Shown piece by piece: positions 55,404 through 64,000 of a stretch of DNA of 64,000 nt. The notes under the pieces are model-generated. The model saw only the letters and a list, made by a program, of their open reading frames with translations. It was not told the origin of the DNA and did no database searches. The position numbers and the translations under genes were made by a program. The stretch comes from Linnemannia hyalina (Eukaryota > Mortierellomycota > Mortierellomycetes > Mortierellales > Mortierellaceae). Position 1 is the first letter of the stretch. Each line of letters opens with the position of its first letter. The stretch lies in assembly GCA_019671135.1 (NCBI GenBank), contig JAHRHY010000008.1, forward strand, positions 744,001-808,000, written 5' to 3'.

Positions 55404-55955
55404 ATGTTCAAGGATCCAAGGGCAACGATCAAGAGCGTCGACATGGCCGAAGAGATGCAACAGGACGCCATCGAGGTCGCCATCAGGGCATTCACACAAT
55501 TCGCGATTGAACGCGAGATGGCCGCGTACCTCAAGAAGGAATTCGACCGAAAGTACGGTCTTACTTGGCACTGTATCGTCGGACGCAACTTTGGCAGCTT
55601 TGTCACCCATGGTAAGCTTCGGTTTTCAAACGCGCAATGAAAAAAAAAAGTTTCTCTTTTGTGGCATTTTTTCAAGAATCCTACTTGGGATCAGTCGTTA
55701 TTGATGCTATTTTTTGTGCTGTGCTGTGCTGTGCATTGTCACTAACGGTAACAGCAAGGCTACGCTTCTTGCCAGATATGGACCCTATCGATTAACGACG
55801 ATCATAACTTTTCTTGTACGTTTTGGCTGTTGGTCCATGGCATTTTTCATGGGCTTGGCATTTTTTTTTGTATCAATGCGTATTCGATAGAAACGAACCA
55901 CTTTATTTACTTTAACCTCGGACAGATCGCCATATTACTTTACAAGAGTGGATGA
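55404..55955 (+). CDS. Dynein light chain LC8, 90 aa
   Basis: Two exons (55404-55611 and 55891-55955), with one base of a Glu codon before the intron. The protein shows the near-invariant LC8 features: IKSVDMAEEMQQDAIEVA, YLKKEFDRKYGLTWHCIVG, then NFGSFVTHETNHFIYFNLG and the end AILLYKSG. LC8 is a dimeric hub that binds short linear motifs in dynein intermediate chain and many other proteins. Length (90 aa) is standard. Slight differences from animal LC8 lie in the N-terminal 35 residues (RAFTQFAIEREMA). Confidence 0.96.
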
Positions 55956-56254
55956 AGCAGAAGATACTCGCATCCAACCTGTCACCGTCACCACTACCAG
56001 CCTTGCTGGTTGGATCCAGTATGGCGGTTTCCCTCAGGGTCCTTCAGCAAGCGTGCCGGATCTCCTTTTGCCAAGACATTTTTTTTCAAAACCATTTTTC
56101 TCTCAATTGCATTTCCACATATAACCTTAATTTCGCTTCCAAACCCATTTCAAAATAAAAACATAAACAACGCTTTATTTCTACCTCACCCCTTTGCCCT
56201 CCTTCCTTCATACCAAACCGCCTTGGTCTCCCCTTCGTTACGACAACGACCACC

Positions 56255-57400
56255 TCACTGATAAATAGTAGTCAAGATCCCTTCCAAGGCTTTGTTAAAT
56301 TCCTGGAGCTTTTCAAGCATCGCAAAGTGACCAGTCTGAATCGAAAGCGTAGAATATTCTTGTGCAAGTACGACATCGTAACCGCCAACTCTGGGACCAA
56401 AATATGATCGTTTTCGCCCCTGATTGAGTACACCGAGTACGGCATGTTCTTGTCCCTCGTCGGGTGTTCTTCTGCCAACAGAAAAATGAAAGATGGGAAA
56501 GAGAGAAAGAAAGGGGAATGATCATCTGTGAGATATAGATGTGGCTCGTGCGCTTGGCATTCCTAACGGTTTCGCTTCGCATTTCGCAAAGGCGATTTAA
56601 TCATCGATCAATTCAGTCTTGTAATAGTTCAGAGGCCCTTCGAACCTCTTCGTTTCAAACTGCGCAGCCAAATAGTCCAATTCCCATCTCACGAAATGAA
56701 AAGCGACATTAGTCGGTGCGGTCACCAGCAAGCTGGTCGCACGCCCAACAAAAGAATAGGAAATATAAAAAAATGTACTTGCCTGCTCAGCGGTGGTCAA
56801 AGAAGACTCGTAGATACCCTTCAGGAACTCTCGTGGCTAAGAAAACGGCACCAAAAAATAAATAAATAAATTATAAGCAACGTTGTTCTGCTGATGGAGG
56901 CGCGTTGACTGAAAAGAGAGAAAGGGAGAGATCAGAACTCACGTTGCTGTTGACGAGTGGGATCTCACTCATACGATATTTGAATAACTCGGTCGCCAAA
57001 AAGGTTGCTTAACGTCTCTCCGTATCCGAGGCAGTCGATGGCGATGACTCTGTAGCCCTTTTTCGGCAAAGACCTTTATATGGCGGTGCCAGCTGTACCA
57101 GAGATCAGGGAACCCGTGGATCTGGAGGAGCACAGGGCCGGTAGGGATCCCTTCCTCTACGAAGTCTTTTTTTTTGAGAGAGAAGTAAAATTTTCGCGAG
57201 TCATATAGCTCAGGTTGCACAACCAAAAGGGTCTCGATGAGAATAAAGGAAAAGAGGAGAGAGAGACATATGCAACTTACGATACTTGTACCCTCCGGCG
57301 ATAGCATACTTGTGCTTGAAGCTGTAATGAGTGCGCGCAAAACAATCAAGGGTGAATGAGAGTTGACTTGCCTGGTTGGATCGTGTTCCTGGATCGTCAT
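56255..57400 (-). pseudogene. Epoxide-hydrolase-like alpha/beta hydrolase, broken
   Basis: The 5' part is readable: exon 57400-57372 (MTIQEHDPT), an exon SFKHKYAIAGGYKY, then HFVEEGIPTGPVLLQIHGFPDLWYSWH with the HGFP oxyanion motif. Damage follows. Near 57053-57058 an extra base in a G run shifts the frame; read in the next frame the sequence resumes as GYRVIAIDCLGYGET. After that the expected segment with the GHDWG nucleophile elbow is missing and the text jumps to LATELFKYR in another frame. A stop at 56597 follows FEGPLNYYKTELIDD. A further shift near 56345-56375 separates RGENDHILVPELAVTM from SIQTGHFAMLEK, which contains the catalytic His. Two introns would use GC donors (CAGGCAAGT). Some shifts could be assembly errors, but the missing elbow argues for a dead gene. 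Confidence 0.7.
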
Positions 57401-57752
57401 TTTTCTCGATGGATACAGTGGGATGTCGTAGGGGAGTGCGAGGGAAAAGGAAAGAAATGGAGAAGAAAGAAGAAAGAGGTGAAGAAGAGTAAGACGAAGA
57501 AATCATCCAAGCTTAAAAGAACATAAGAAAATGCCTACTCTTCCTCCACGGTCATATTGGATCCCCGCCATCATAAGTAACCACCCCTTCTCGTCATCCT
57601 CTGCACACAGATCGATCGCCCTCAAGGCATTTTTTAAATATCTTTACTGAAAAAAGAACGGCATGATCTCTTTCTGCTTACAACGAGTTCTCATCCTGCA
57701 TCACCCCGCTACCCGACTGACATAACCAATTAATACTCTCTTCCTCCTCTGC
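57401..57752. other. Short spacer without a gene
   Basis: Upstream side of the broken hydrolase and 3' flank of the small charged-protein gene. Nothing recognisable. Confidence 0.5.
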
Positions 57753-58220
57753 TCACAGCTCACCCTCGGGTGTAGCAGCTCCTCCACCAACGACGACGTG
57801 CTGGACCTTTGTGAATCCATCCGCAACAATCGCTCCTACATTCTTGCCAAACGTCGCAATGCCGCCAAAGATCTTGCCCCAAGTGCCCTGCTCTGCTTTA
57901 TCCTTGGTTTCCGCCTTAGCATCCTTCTCTTTCTTGGCGTCCGCTTGCTCTGCCTTCTTCTCCTTCTCTTTCTTGTCCTTCTTGTCCGGGTGATGTTCCA
58001 GCGCATCCGCCAGCTCCATGTCAATCTCGTCCGTGCCGCCGGCAACAGCACCAGTAGCGGCTTTTTGGATGGGACGCTCGGGCATCAATTCCACGTGGGC
58101 ATCGTTTCCGAGGATAGGGTTGATTCCAATGCCAACGTTGCTGTCCTTATTGGATTCGTCGGCATCATCGGAGGCGGAGACGACGACTTGAGCCCTGGAT
58201 GGTTCAGCTGCGTGTGCCAT
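57753..58220 (-). CDS. Small charged protein with Lys/Glu-rich centre, 155 aa
   Basis: One exon from ATG to TGA. Residues 1-75 are mixed and acidic; 78-110 form a highly charged Lys/Glu/Asp/Ala stretch (KKDKKEKEKKAEQADAKKEK) likely to be a single long helix. The C-terminal 40 residues (GKIFGGIATFGKNVGAIVADGFTKVQ) look amphipathic and could bind membrane. No signal peptide. It is in tandem with the KRE9-like gene, 80 bases downstream of its stop, so the promoter must be very short or its 5' end may include an upstream untranslated exon. I do not recognise the family. Confidence 0.55.
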   Translation of the reverse strand: MAHAAEPSRAQVVVSASDDADESNKDSNVGIGINPILGNDAHVELMPERPIQKAATGAVAGGTDEIDMELADALEHHPDKKDKKEKEKKAEQADAKKEKDAKAETKDKAEQGTWGKIFGGIATFGKNVGAIVADGFTKVQHVVVGGGAATPEGEL

Positions 58221-58300
58221 AGGGGGTGCAACTATTTCATGTTCGATGATAGGAATAAAAAAGGGGTGAGTATGTCAAGAACATAGATTCCATTCTTCAC

Positions 58301-59299
58301 CTATGCAGCATTGAGAACGAGTGTGCTTGTTATGTTACGTTGGTCAAAGATGGAGTTGATTGATGCCTGCAGACCGACAGCCAGTTGACGCATGCGGAGG
58401 TATTGGTGGCGTTTGGCGACGAGGAGCATCTGTCGGCGATGACGGTTCTTCTCCAAGAGTTGCGCTGCCTCCTTTGCACGCTGCTCACGACTACCAGTCG
58501 ACATGACAGTGAATCGATTTTGATGTTGCTCCTTTTGTTGCTGCTGGAACGTCTTGACCAGTTTGTCGACCTGGTGCTTGTAGTATCCATCCTTTTGCTG
58601 CTGTTGTTTCTTCTGCTTGTGTTGCTTAGGCTGTTTTTTGTTCTGTTGTTGCTCATTATTGTGGTGGTGTTGTTGTTGCTGTTTGTTGTCCTTAGCACTC
58701 TGCTTGTGGACTTGGCTCTTCTGGTAACCGCGACCCTTCTTCTTGTCCTTCTTCTTCTTGGCACCTCCATCGTCTCCATCGTCACCGTGTCCGGTACGCT
58801 TCTTCTCCACCTTTGCATCATCATCATCCCCATCCCCTTGTTCCTCGCCGTCATCCTTATCCTTAACAGCCTCAATTCCATACTCATCCTCATCCTCACC
58901 ACCACCAGACGACGGCTCAACCTCGACATTCCCAGCCTTGATAGAAAACTTTGGCGAATAATCCAACGCAACACCATCCATCCCTACCATCGCCAATTGA
59001 TACCCATCCCCCAGAACCTGATGCTCCTCCTTCAAATCGAATGAACACTGGCCCGAGCCCGTGATCTGACCCTGACAGAGCGTCAAGAGGGCATTACCAT
59101 CCTTCATCAGGACGACCGATTGCTCGACGTTTCCGAGGGAGGGTTGACCGGTCCAGTCGATGGTAACCTCGGTCCCGAGGATGATCTCGTTGATCGGGCT
59201 GAACTTGAGACCGTGGGCAGATTGGATCCAGGAGGATGCGGAGGATACTGTGAGGAGGGCGACGAGGTGTCGAAGGAGTATGACCTTTTCCGATCGCAT
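58301..59299 (-). CDS. Secreted KRE9/KNH1-like N-domain with charged Gln/Lys-rich tail, 332 aa
   Basis: One exon. A signal peptide is likely (residues 1-29, LLRHLVALLTVSSASSWIQS, ending near AHG). Residues 30-125 match the KRE9/KNH1 N-terminal Ig-like domain: FSPINEIILGTEVTIDWTG, VVLMKDGN, and the closing YSPKFSIKAG. In yeasts this domain occurs in cell-wall beta-1,6-glucan proteins with Ser/Thr-rich GPI tails. Here the tail is unusual: an acidic block (about 133-165), a Lys-rich block (KKKKDKKKGR), a Gln/His/Lys block, then a basic helical end with RRQMLLVAKRHQYLRMRQL. No C-terminal hydrophobic GPI signal is visible. Head to head with RPS8, 539 bases between starts. Confidence 0.72.
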   Translation of the reverse strand: MRSEKVILLRHLVALLTVSSASSWIQSAHGLKFSPINEIILGTEVTIDWTGQPSLGNVEQSVVLMKDGNALLTLCQGQITGSGQCSFDLKEEHQVLGDGYQLAMVGMDGVALDYSPKFSIKAGNVEVEPSSGGGEDEDEYGIEAVKDKDDGEEQGDGDDDDAKVEKKRTGHGDDGDDGGAKKKKDKKKGRGYQKSQVHKQSAKDNKQQQQHHHNNEQQQNKKQPKQHKQKKQQQQKDGYYKHQVDKLVKTFQQQQKEQHQNRFTVMSTGSREQRAKEAAQLLEKNRHRRQMLLVAKRHQYLRMRQLAVGLQASINSIFDQRNITSTLVLNAA

Positions 59300-59838
59300 T
59301 GTAGAAAAATATTATTGTTGTGTGAAAAAGAAGAAAAAGAGTATGTCGAGGAAGGGGTTTGGAAAAGTAGAGTGAGTGGGTGTTTGCGTGAATTGGTAAA
59401 AGGAGAGAAAAGAATGAAGACATGAAGAAATGAAGATTTTTGTGCACGAAAAGGAGTGAGGAAGGTGGTTAAAAAAGTGTCAGTTTAGTGTTAGTGCCAA
59501 ATGGACCCAACCAGTCGCTGAGGGTCATTTGCGGGCAAGATAGTATGGATCATCATCGTCATTGCATCTTGTATAGTCACTTAGTTCTTGGGGATGTGTG
59601 TAACTGCATAGGGATTAGTGTGAGATGCCAGGTGCTCCCTCCCTCTCTAGGAAGGCTGCAGTCTATGTGCTTCCCATACACGCGACAGATCACAATTTTT
59701 ATCTGCTGGGCATATTGCTTGACAGAAATCAAGTTCAAGTCGGACCATAAGAAACGGTACCCCTTAAAGTCAGAACCAATTTTTTCGATATCTAGTAAGG
59801 TGGTGCAAAAATGTAACCCTCCTTTGAATTCTCACAAC
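59300..59838. promoter_or_regulatory. Divergent promoter, KRE9-like / RPS8
   Basis: 539 bases between the KRE9-like ATG and the proposed 4-base first coding exon of RPS8. No convincing TATA on either side; the RPS8 side has TTCGATATC and CTCCTTTG shortly before the ATG. Confidence 0.4.
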
Positions 59839-61550
59839 ATGGGTATGCACACGACGCTATTTCAGTGGGCACAAACTAGAAAGAACATCCCATCCATTCG
59901 TGGGCCCCATCCATCCAAACCCATCGATACCCATCGATACCCATCGAATACCGCATCCACACGCCATTCAACTCAGGACGACGCACCCATCATCGACAAA
60001 AATCACCATCGCCATCGACAGTCGGGAAGCGCCTTTTTCTATTTCTTGGAGAACTCCATGGAGCATCCATCAACTTTTGCTGCAGTCGGCAGAGAGTGGA
60101 GGGAGAGATCATTTCTCAGAGGAGGAGAGAGTTCTCTGTCAGAGCAAGGCGCTATTATTCACCATCAACAACTTACACGACGGACAACAGGAAGGAGGTT
60201 TTGTTTCAAAGAGTTGGAGGGACTGATTGGACCCTATGAGGTGGTCACGGCAAGGACAGACCATTCGCTGCAGCTGGATCGTTGACTTGGACGCCGGCAC
60301 CTGCGGAACGGATCTGCAGTTGGTCTTGGCTGAACCAATCGTCCATCGGTTTTCATACAAGGCACGCAGCACGATTCAGCGCAGTTTGTCTGCGCTCAAA
60401 ATATTCTCCTCTGCAGACGACATCTCTGGTCGTTTCTTTTCATAAGAGGGCAGGACTATGGTGTGCAAGCAGCCTGACATTCATACACAGGACTATTTTT
60501 CTGCCAGGAGGAGATCAGGATGCAACCAAGCACCTACAACGGCGTTATACAGAGTAGCAGACCTATGCTTCAGTATAGTCATATCCCCGTTCACCCAAAA
60601 GCACGCCTCTGACCACCCTCTCTCTTCCCTTCACTCCTTCAACAAAACAGGTATCAGCAGAGACTCTCGCCACAAGCGCTCCGCTTCTGGAGCCAAGCGC
60701 GCCCAATATCGCAAGAAGAGAAAGTTCGAGTTGGGTCGTCAGGCTGCCAACACCAAGCTCGGTGCTAAGCGCATCCACGAGGTCCGCACCCGTGGAGGCA
60801 ACCGCAAGTTCCGTGCCTTGCGTTTGGATGCCGGTAACTTCTCCTGGGGTTCCGAGGCCATCTCCCGCAAGACCCGTATCGTTGCTGTTGTCTACAACGC
60901 CTCCAACAACGAGTTGGTCCGTACCGGTACCTTGGTCAAGAACGCCATTGTCCAGATCGATGCCACTCCTTTCCGTCAGTGGTACGAGGCTCACTACGCC
61001 ACCCCCATCGGTGCTCGCAAGGGCAAGGGTGCCGTCAAGGTAATAACCTCTCTCTACAATGATGCTGGCTTGAAGCAGATCTTTCAATTGGACCCTGGAC
61101 CTCCTGGGTATCAACAGCAACAGTTTTTGGGTCTTGGGAAACGACAACAAACAAAAACTGAACAGCGGGAGCTTTTGCCATCATTTTTTTGTTTTGCGAT
61201 CGCCATCATACTCATCAGCAACTCTGGAAATACCTTTACCCACTCCATTCCTTTCCACTACCAATTGAACCAAAACGAACATGATATCTAACGTTCCTTC
61301 ATATTTCTTTTCCTTTTCAACTAATCAGGTTGAGTCTGAGGAGATCAACAAGGCCCGCTCGAACCACGTTCAGCGCAAGATCGAGTCCCGCAAGGCTGAT
61401 GCCAAGGTCGACCCCGCCCTTGACCACCAGTTCGCTGCCGGTCGTATCTACGCCTGCTTGTCCTCCCGTCCCGGTCAGTCTGGCCGTGCTGACGGATACA
61501 TTCTTGAGGGCCAGGAGTTGGCTTTCTACATCCGCAAGCTTAAGAAGTAA
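59839..61550 (+). CDS. RPS8: 40S ribosomal protein eS8, 204 aa
   Basis: Three coding exons: 59839-59842 (ATGG), 60651-61039 and 61329-61550. The 4-base exon is inferred because exon 2 begins with GTATCAGC after a CAG acceptor and needs ATGG in front to give [11 protein letters not shown], the universal eS8 start. ATGG followed by GTATGC in good context lies 808 bases upstream. The protein has [64 protein letters not shown] and the C-terminal [20 protein letters not shown]. It is a small-subunit structural protein. Codons are strongly biased to C. Position of the intron right after the start codon is common in fungal ribosomal-protein genes. AATAAA lies at about 61571. Confidence 0.93.
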
Positions 61551-62450
61551 ATTTGTGCGACCCTGCTGCAAATAAATTTCAAAACGAAACATTACAAGAA
61601 CACCACTACAAAGAAGCGAACATGGAGTGACAGTATTGAGTATGCTTAGAGTGGAGTTAGGGAACCGGGGCTCATTGTTCAAGGAGAAAGCGGTACTTGT
61701 TTGGCGCATGCGTAGCTCAAAGTCAACAGTCGACGGGGCACACGGATCGACGGAGCGGAAAATGAATCATACGCGCTTGTGGTCATCGTCGAAAACGCGT
61801 CCCTCCCATTTCGTCGCGTCCCTCTATGGCCTACAGGAGAGGTTGTTATTACCTTGCAAAAAAACGTTGCCTAGATAACTTCTAGACTCAAGCAAACATA
61901 CATGGCAGCTTGAGTTCTCTTTTACCTTTTGGCAATAGAACTCGATGGCAACACTTGACCACTGATGCATGACTCTTGCGATTGCCCAAAAAAAACAGGA
62001 TTGACTGACATTGACGACGTTAAAGGGTCGCATTGATGATGCCAGCCCTTTATTTCGTGGTTAGATCATGGCAGGGAAGTGAAAGAAGAGGACGCAAAGG
62101 TTAAGAGCACCTTTTGTTTTCTCTTATTTTGCTACATCCACATGATATGCAGGACAAAACCTTTCTTGTATGCTGACTTTTTTTGCCTTCTCGCTCCCTT
62201 AATATCCTTTGCAACTCATACCTTCTCCAATTTTGCGGGGGAATAGAACAGGTTGCATTTCAAGGTGGGTCTGCTCCTCCGAGCAAGAAATCGACTCCAC
62301 CCGAACTGCCCGCATTTTCCCCTTGAGCCAATCCCTGCCCATTCTACCCTCTTGTCCACCTAATAAAAAAGAGCGGACTTTCCCTTTTTTTACTTCTTTT
62401 TTTTTAAGCCAACTTCTTCCTCTCATTCCTTCACAACATACACACACATC
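61551..62450. other. Intergenic between RPS8 and HIU hydrolase
   Basis: 900 bases with no protein-like frame. The last 100 bases are T-rich then C/T-rich, the promoter and leader of the hydrolase gene. Nothing else recognised. Confidence 0.5.
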
Positions 62451-63094
62451 ATGGCCGCCCGTAGTCCCATTACGTGCCATGTGCTCGATTCGTCCTGCGG
62501 TCGTCCCGGTCGCAATGTCCCCGTCAAGCTCGAGATCCTCAACACTGCCGCCAACAACACCTGGGGCGGTCTTGCTACGGGGTAAGCAAAACCTCCTCGC
62601 GTTGTTACTCCTTGTCGAACTGGAGTCTGGCATACATACGGGCATGGTAGATCGAAAAAACACAACAAGGAGACAAACCAGGAACTAACGATATATTGGC
62701 TCCATTGCTCTCTCTCTCTTCTCTATGTGTATTTGGATGTGCATTTTGTTTCACAGTCTCACTGACTCTGACGGACGCGTGGGAACTCTTTTGGACCCCT
62801 CGCACCAGCTCGTTGCTGGCATCTACCGAATGACCTTCCAGACCAGCGACTACTGGGCCTCTGTCGGTGTCATTGCCTACTTCCATCCCTACGTCCAGGT
62901 AAAAAACAAAGGCTCATTTCATCAGCAAGCATGAAAAAACGACTATGCCGTTCAATTGACACTGCGTACTGACTTACCCTTTGGTTTGTTGTCCGTAGAT
63001 CATCTTCGAGGTCGCCCCTGGTGCCGAGAAGCAGCATTACCATATCCCCTTGCTCCTCAGCCCATTTTCTTACACCACCTACCGCGGATCATAG
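62451..63094 (+). CDS. 5-hydroxyisourate hydrolase (transthyretin-like), 122 aa
   Basis: Three exons (62451-62581, 62757-62898, 62999-63094) join in frame. The N-terminal motif ITCHVLDSSCGRPGRNVPV holds the first catalytic His (residue 10). TDSDGRV gives the conserved Arg, HYHIPLLLSP the second His, and the protein ends exactly with the family signature YRGS. It hydrolyses 5-hydroxyisourate from the uricase reaction to OHCU, on the way to allantoin. It forms a tetramer with the transthyretin fold. No PTS2-like N-terminal peroxisomal signal and no PTS1 are seen, so it is likely cytosolic. No other uric-acid pathway gene is in the window. AATAAA lies at about 63138. Confidence 0.96.
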
Positions 63095-63268
63095 ATACTT
63101 TATCGATCCAGCGGACGAAAGTATCTCAGACAGCAACAATAAAAAAAACGAGTAAGAAAACAGCCATGTGCGGCGCAACGGGATGTCGTTTATTTAACAA
63201 TTGAGCAAGTGGGAGATATATGTGGACGCCATGTGTAGGATGGAGATGGTCGCATTCGATTCCTGACT

Positions 63269-64000
63269 TTAGTTTGCCTCGGTGTTTGCAGCGTTCTCGG
63301 CAGTGGCGAGCTCGACTTGGCCTGTGAAGGAAACAAAACGTGTAAGGGAGGCGACATTAGGGGCAAGCACAAAAACGGGGGATCAGAACAGCAGAGTAGA
63401 TTGACAAATGAAGAGACCAATAGAAAAACATACGTTGACGGACTTGGTCAGCGAGGGCTTGGCGAGCCTGGATCTTGTCCTTGAGGGCGTTCTCGAGATC
63501 GACACGACGCTGCTCAACAGCCTTCATCTTTTGGTCCAGATCGGCCTTGTGTTGTTCGTATTGGGCCTTCTCAGGGTCAGCATCCCGGACATTCTTGACA
63601 CGCTGAAGGTGTTCCTCCAGCTTTTGGACCTTTTCGTCCTCCAATGCCTTGCGACGGGCGTCTGCCTGGTCCAGCTTCTCCTTGATCTCACGGATATCTG
63701 CTTGCGATTGACTAATTGGGTGTGTGACATTGAGGGTAGGGTTGTGAGTACAAAGATGAATGTAGGTTTGGAAGTTTCAATTGCTTGCATCGGCGAGTGC
63801 TGATATCATCGTTAGGTGGCGGTGTGTGAGAAAGAACATTTGCCACTTACGACTCATCCTTTTGCAGAGTGGCGATCTTTGCATTGCGCTCCTCCAATTT
63901 GGCCAGGCGGAGACGTTCCTAGATAAGTGGTAGCGATATTTCGTGGTGTAGGTTGGTTAGGAAAGAGAAACTAAGGAAGGTTTCGTCACAGCACATCATC
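63269..64000 (-). CDS. Coiled-coil protein, C-terminal part only (5' end outside window)
   Basis: The last three exons are visible: 63918-63851, 63711-63434 and 63321-63269; the intron before the first of them runs to or near the window edge. Frames join cleanly (e.g. KDE-S-QSQADIREIKEK). The visible 132 or so residues are almost entirely charged heptad-like helix (RLAKLEERNAKIATLQ, KVQKLEEHLQRVKNV, QHKADLDQKMKAVEQRRVDL), ending in the short tail NAANTEAN. A soluble coiled-coil protein with unknown role; a stathmin- or tropomyosin-like comparison is possible by composition only. Tail to tail with the HIU hydrolase, 174 bases apart. Confidence 0.75.

Noticed and set aside
61055..61165. Possible C/D-box snoRNA in RPS8 intron 2 (ATGATGC ... 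CTGA)
   Set aside because: The C box is imperfect and no terminal stem pairs beside the two boxes.

Overview
This window is nuclear DNA of a filamentous fungus. The genes carry short GT-AG introns (mostly 70-160 bases), gene density is moderate, and many proteins contain long Gln/Pro/Ser/Thr runs. The conserved proteins (GPD1, SEC24, CNOT9, IES6/INO80C, NUP50, LC8 dynein light chain, eS8, HIU hydrolase) are ordinary eukaryotic housekeeping families. A perilipin-like lipid-droplet protein with strongly C-biased codons, together with the general style, suggests an early-diverging oleaginous fungus of the Mortierella type. That placement is inference. No virus, plasmid, CRISPR array or intact transposon was recognised.

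Layout. 1-2.9 kb: a secreted repeat protein (-), cut by the window edge. 2.9-6.8 kb: no gene seen. 6.8-7.7 kb: a GNAT-like gene (-) followed by a decayed copy of its own 3' end. 8.1-10.3 kb: a very divergent B-type cyclin (+). 12.3 kb: tRNA-Thr(AGT). 13.8-16.3 kb: a low-complexity protein and a four-TM claudin/SUR7-like protein (both -). 17.0-19.2 kb: a canonical B-type cyclin (-), divergent from CNOT9 (+, 19.7-21.6 kb). 22.1-26.8 kb: SEC24 (-), divergent from IES6 (+, 27.3-28.4 kb). 28.8-30.3 kb: a membrane protein with a PPxY motif (+), tail to tail with a large F-box protein (-, to 33.3 kb). 33.3-38.3 kb: gene-poor. 38.3-40.8 kb: GPD1 (-). 41.2-41.9 kb: a doubtful ORF (-). 42.6-44.8 kb: NUP50-like nucleoporin (+). 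44.8-51.3 kb: the largest gene-poor stretch, leading into the perilipin-like gene (52.4-54.0 kb, +), which has a 1.08-kb 5'UTR intron. 55.4-56.0 kb: LC8 (+). 56.3-57.4 kb: a broken epoxide-hydrolase-like gene (-). 57.8-59.3 kb: two small (-) genes, one KRE9-like. 59.8-61.6 kb: RPS8 (+), whose first coding exon is 4 bases. 62.5-63.1 kb: HIU hydrolase (+). 63.3 kb to the end: a coiled-coil protein (-), partial.

The genes do not form one pathway. They serve the cell cycle (two cyclins), mRNA turnover, ER export, chromatin remodelling, nuclear transport, glycerol/lipid metabolism, translation, purine breakdown and the cell surface. Several neighbours are head to head with 350-550 bases between start codons, so shared promoters are likely. 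I found no convincing new multi-gene system. The best leads are the divergent cyclin, the modular secreted protein, the PPxY membrane protein, and two decaying sequences (the hydrolase pseudogene and the GNAT 3' relic). Exon borders were placed by eye from splice consensus plus reading-frame continuity.
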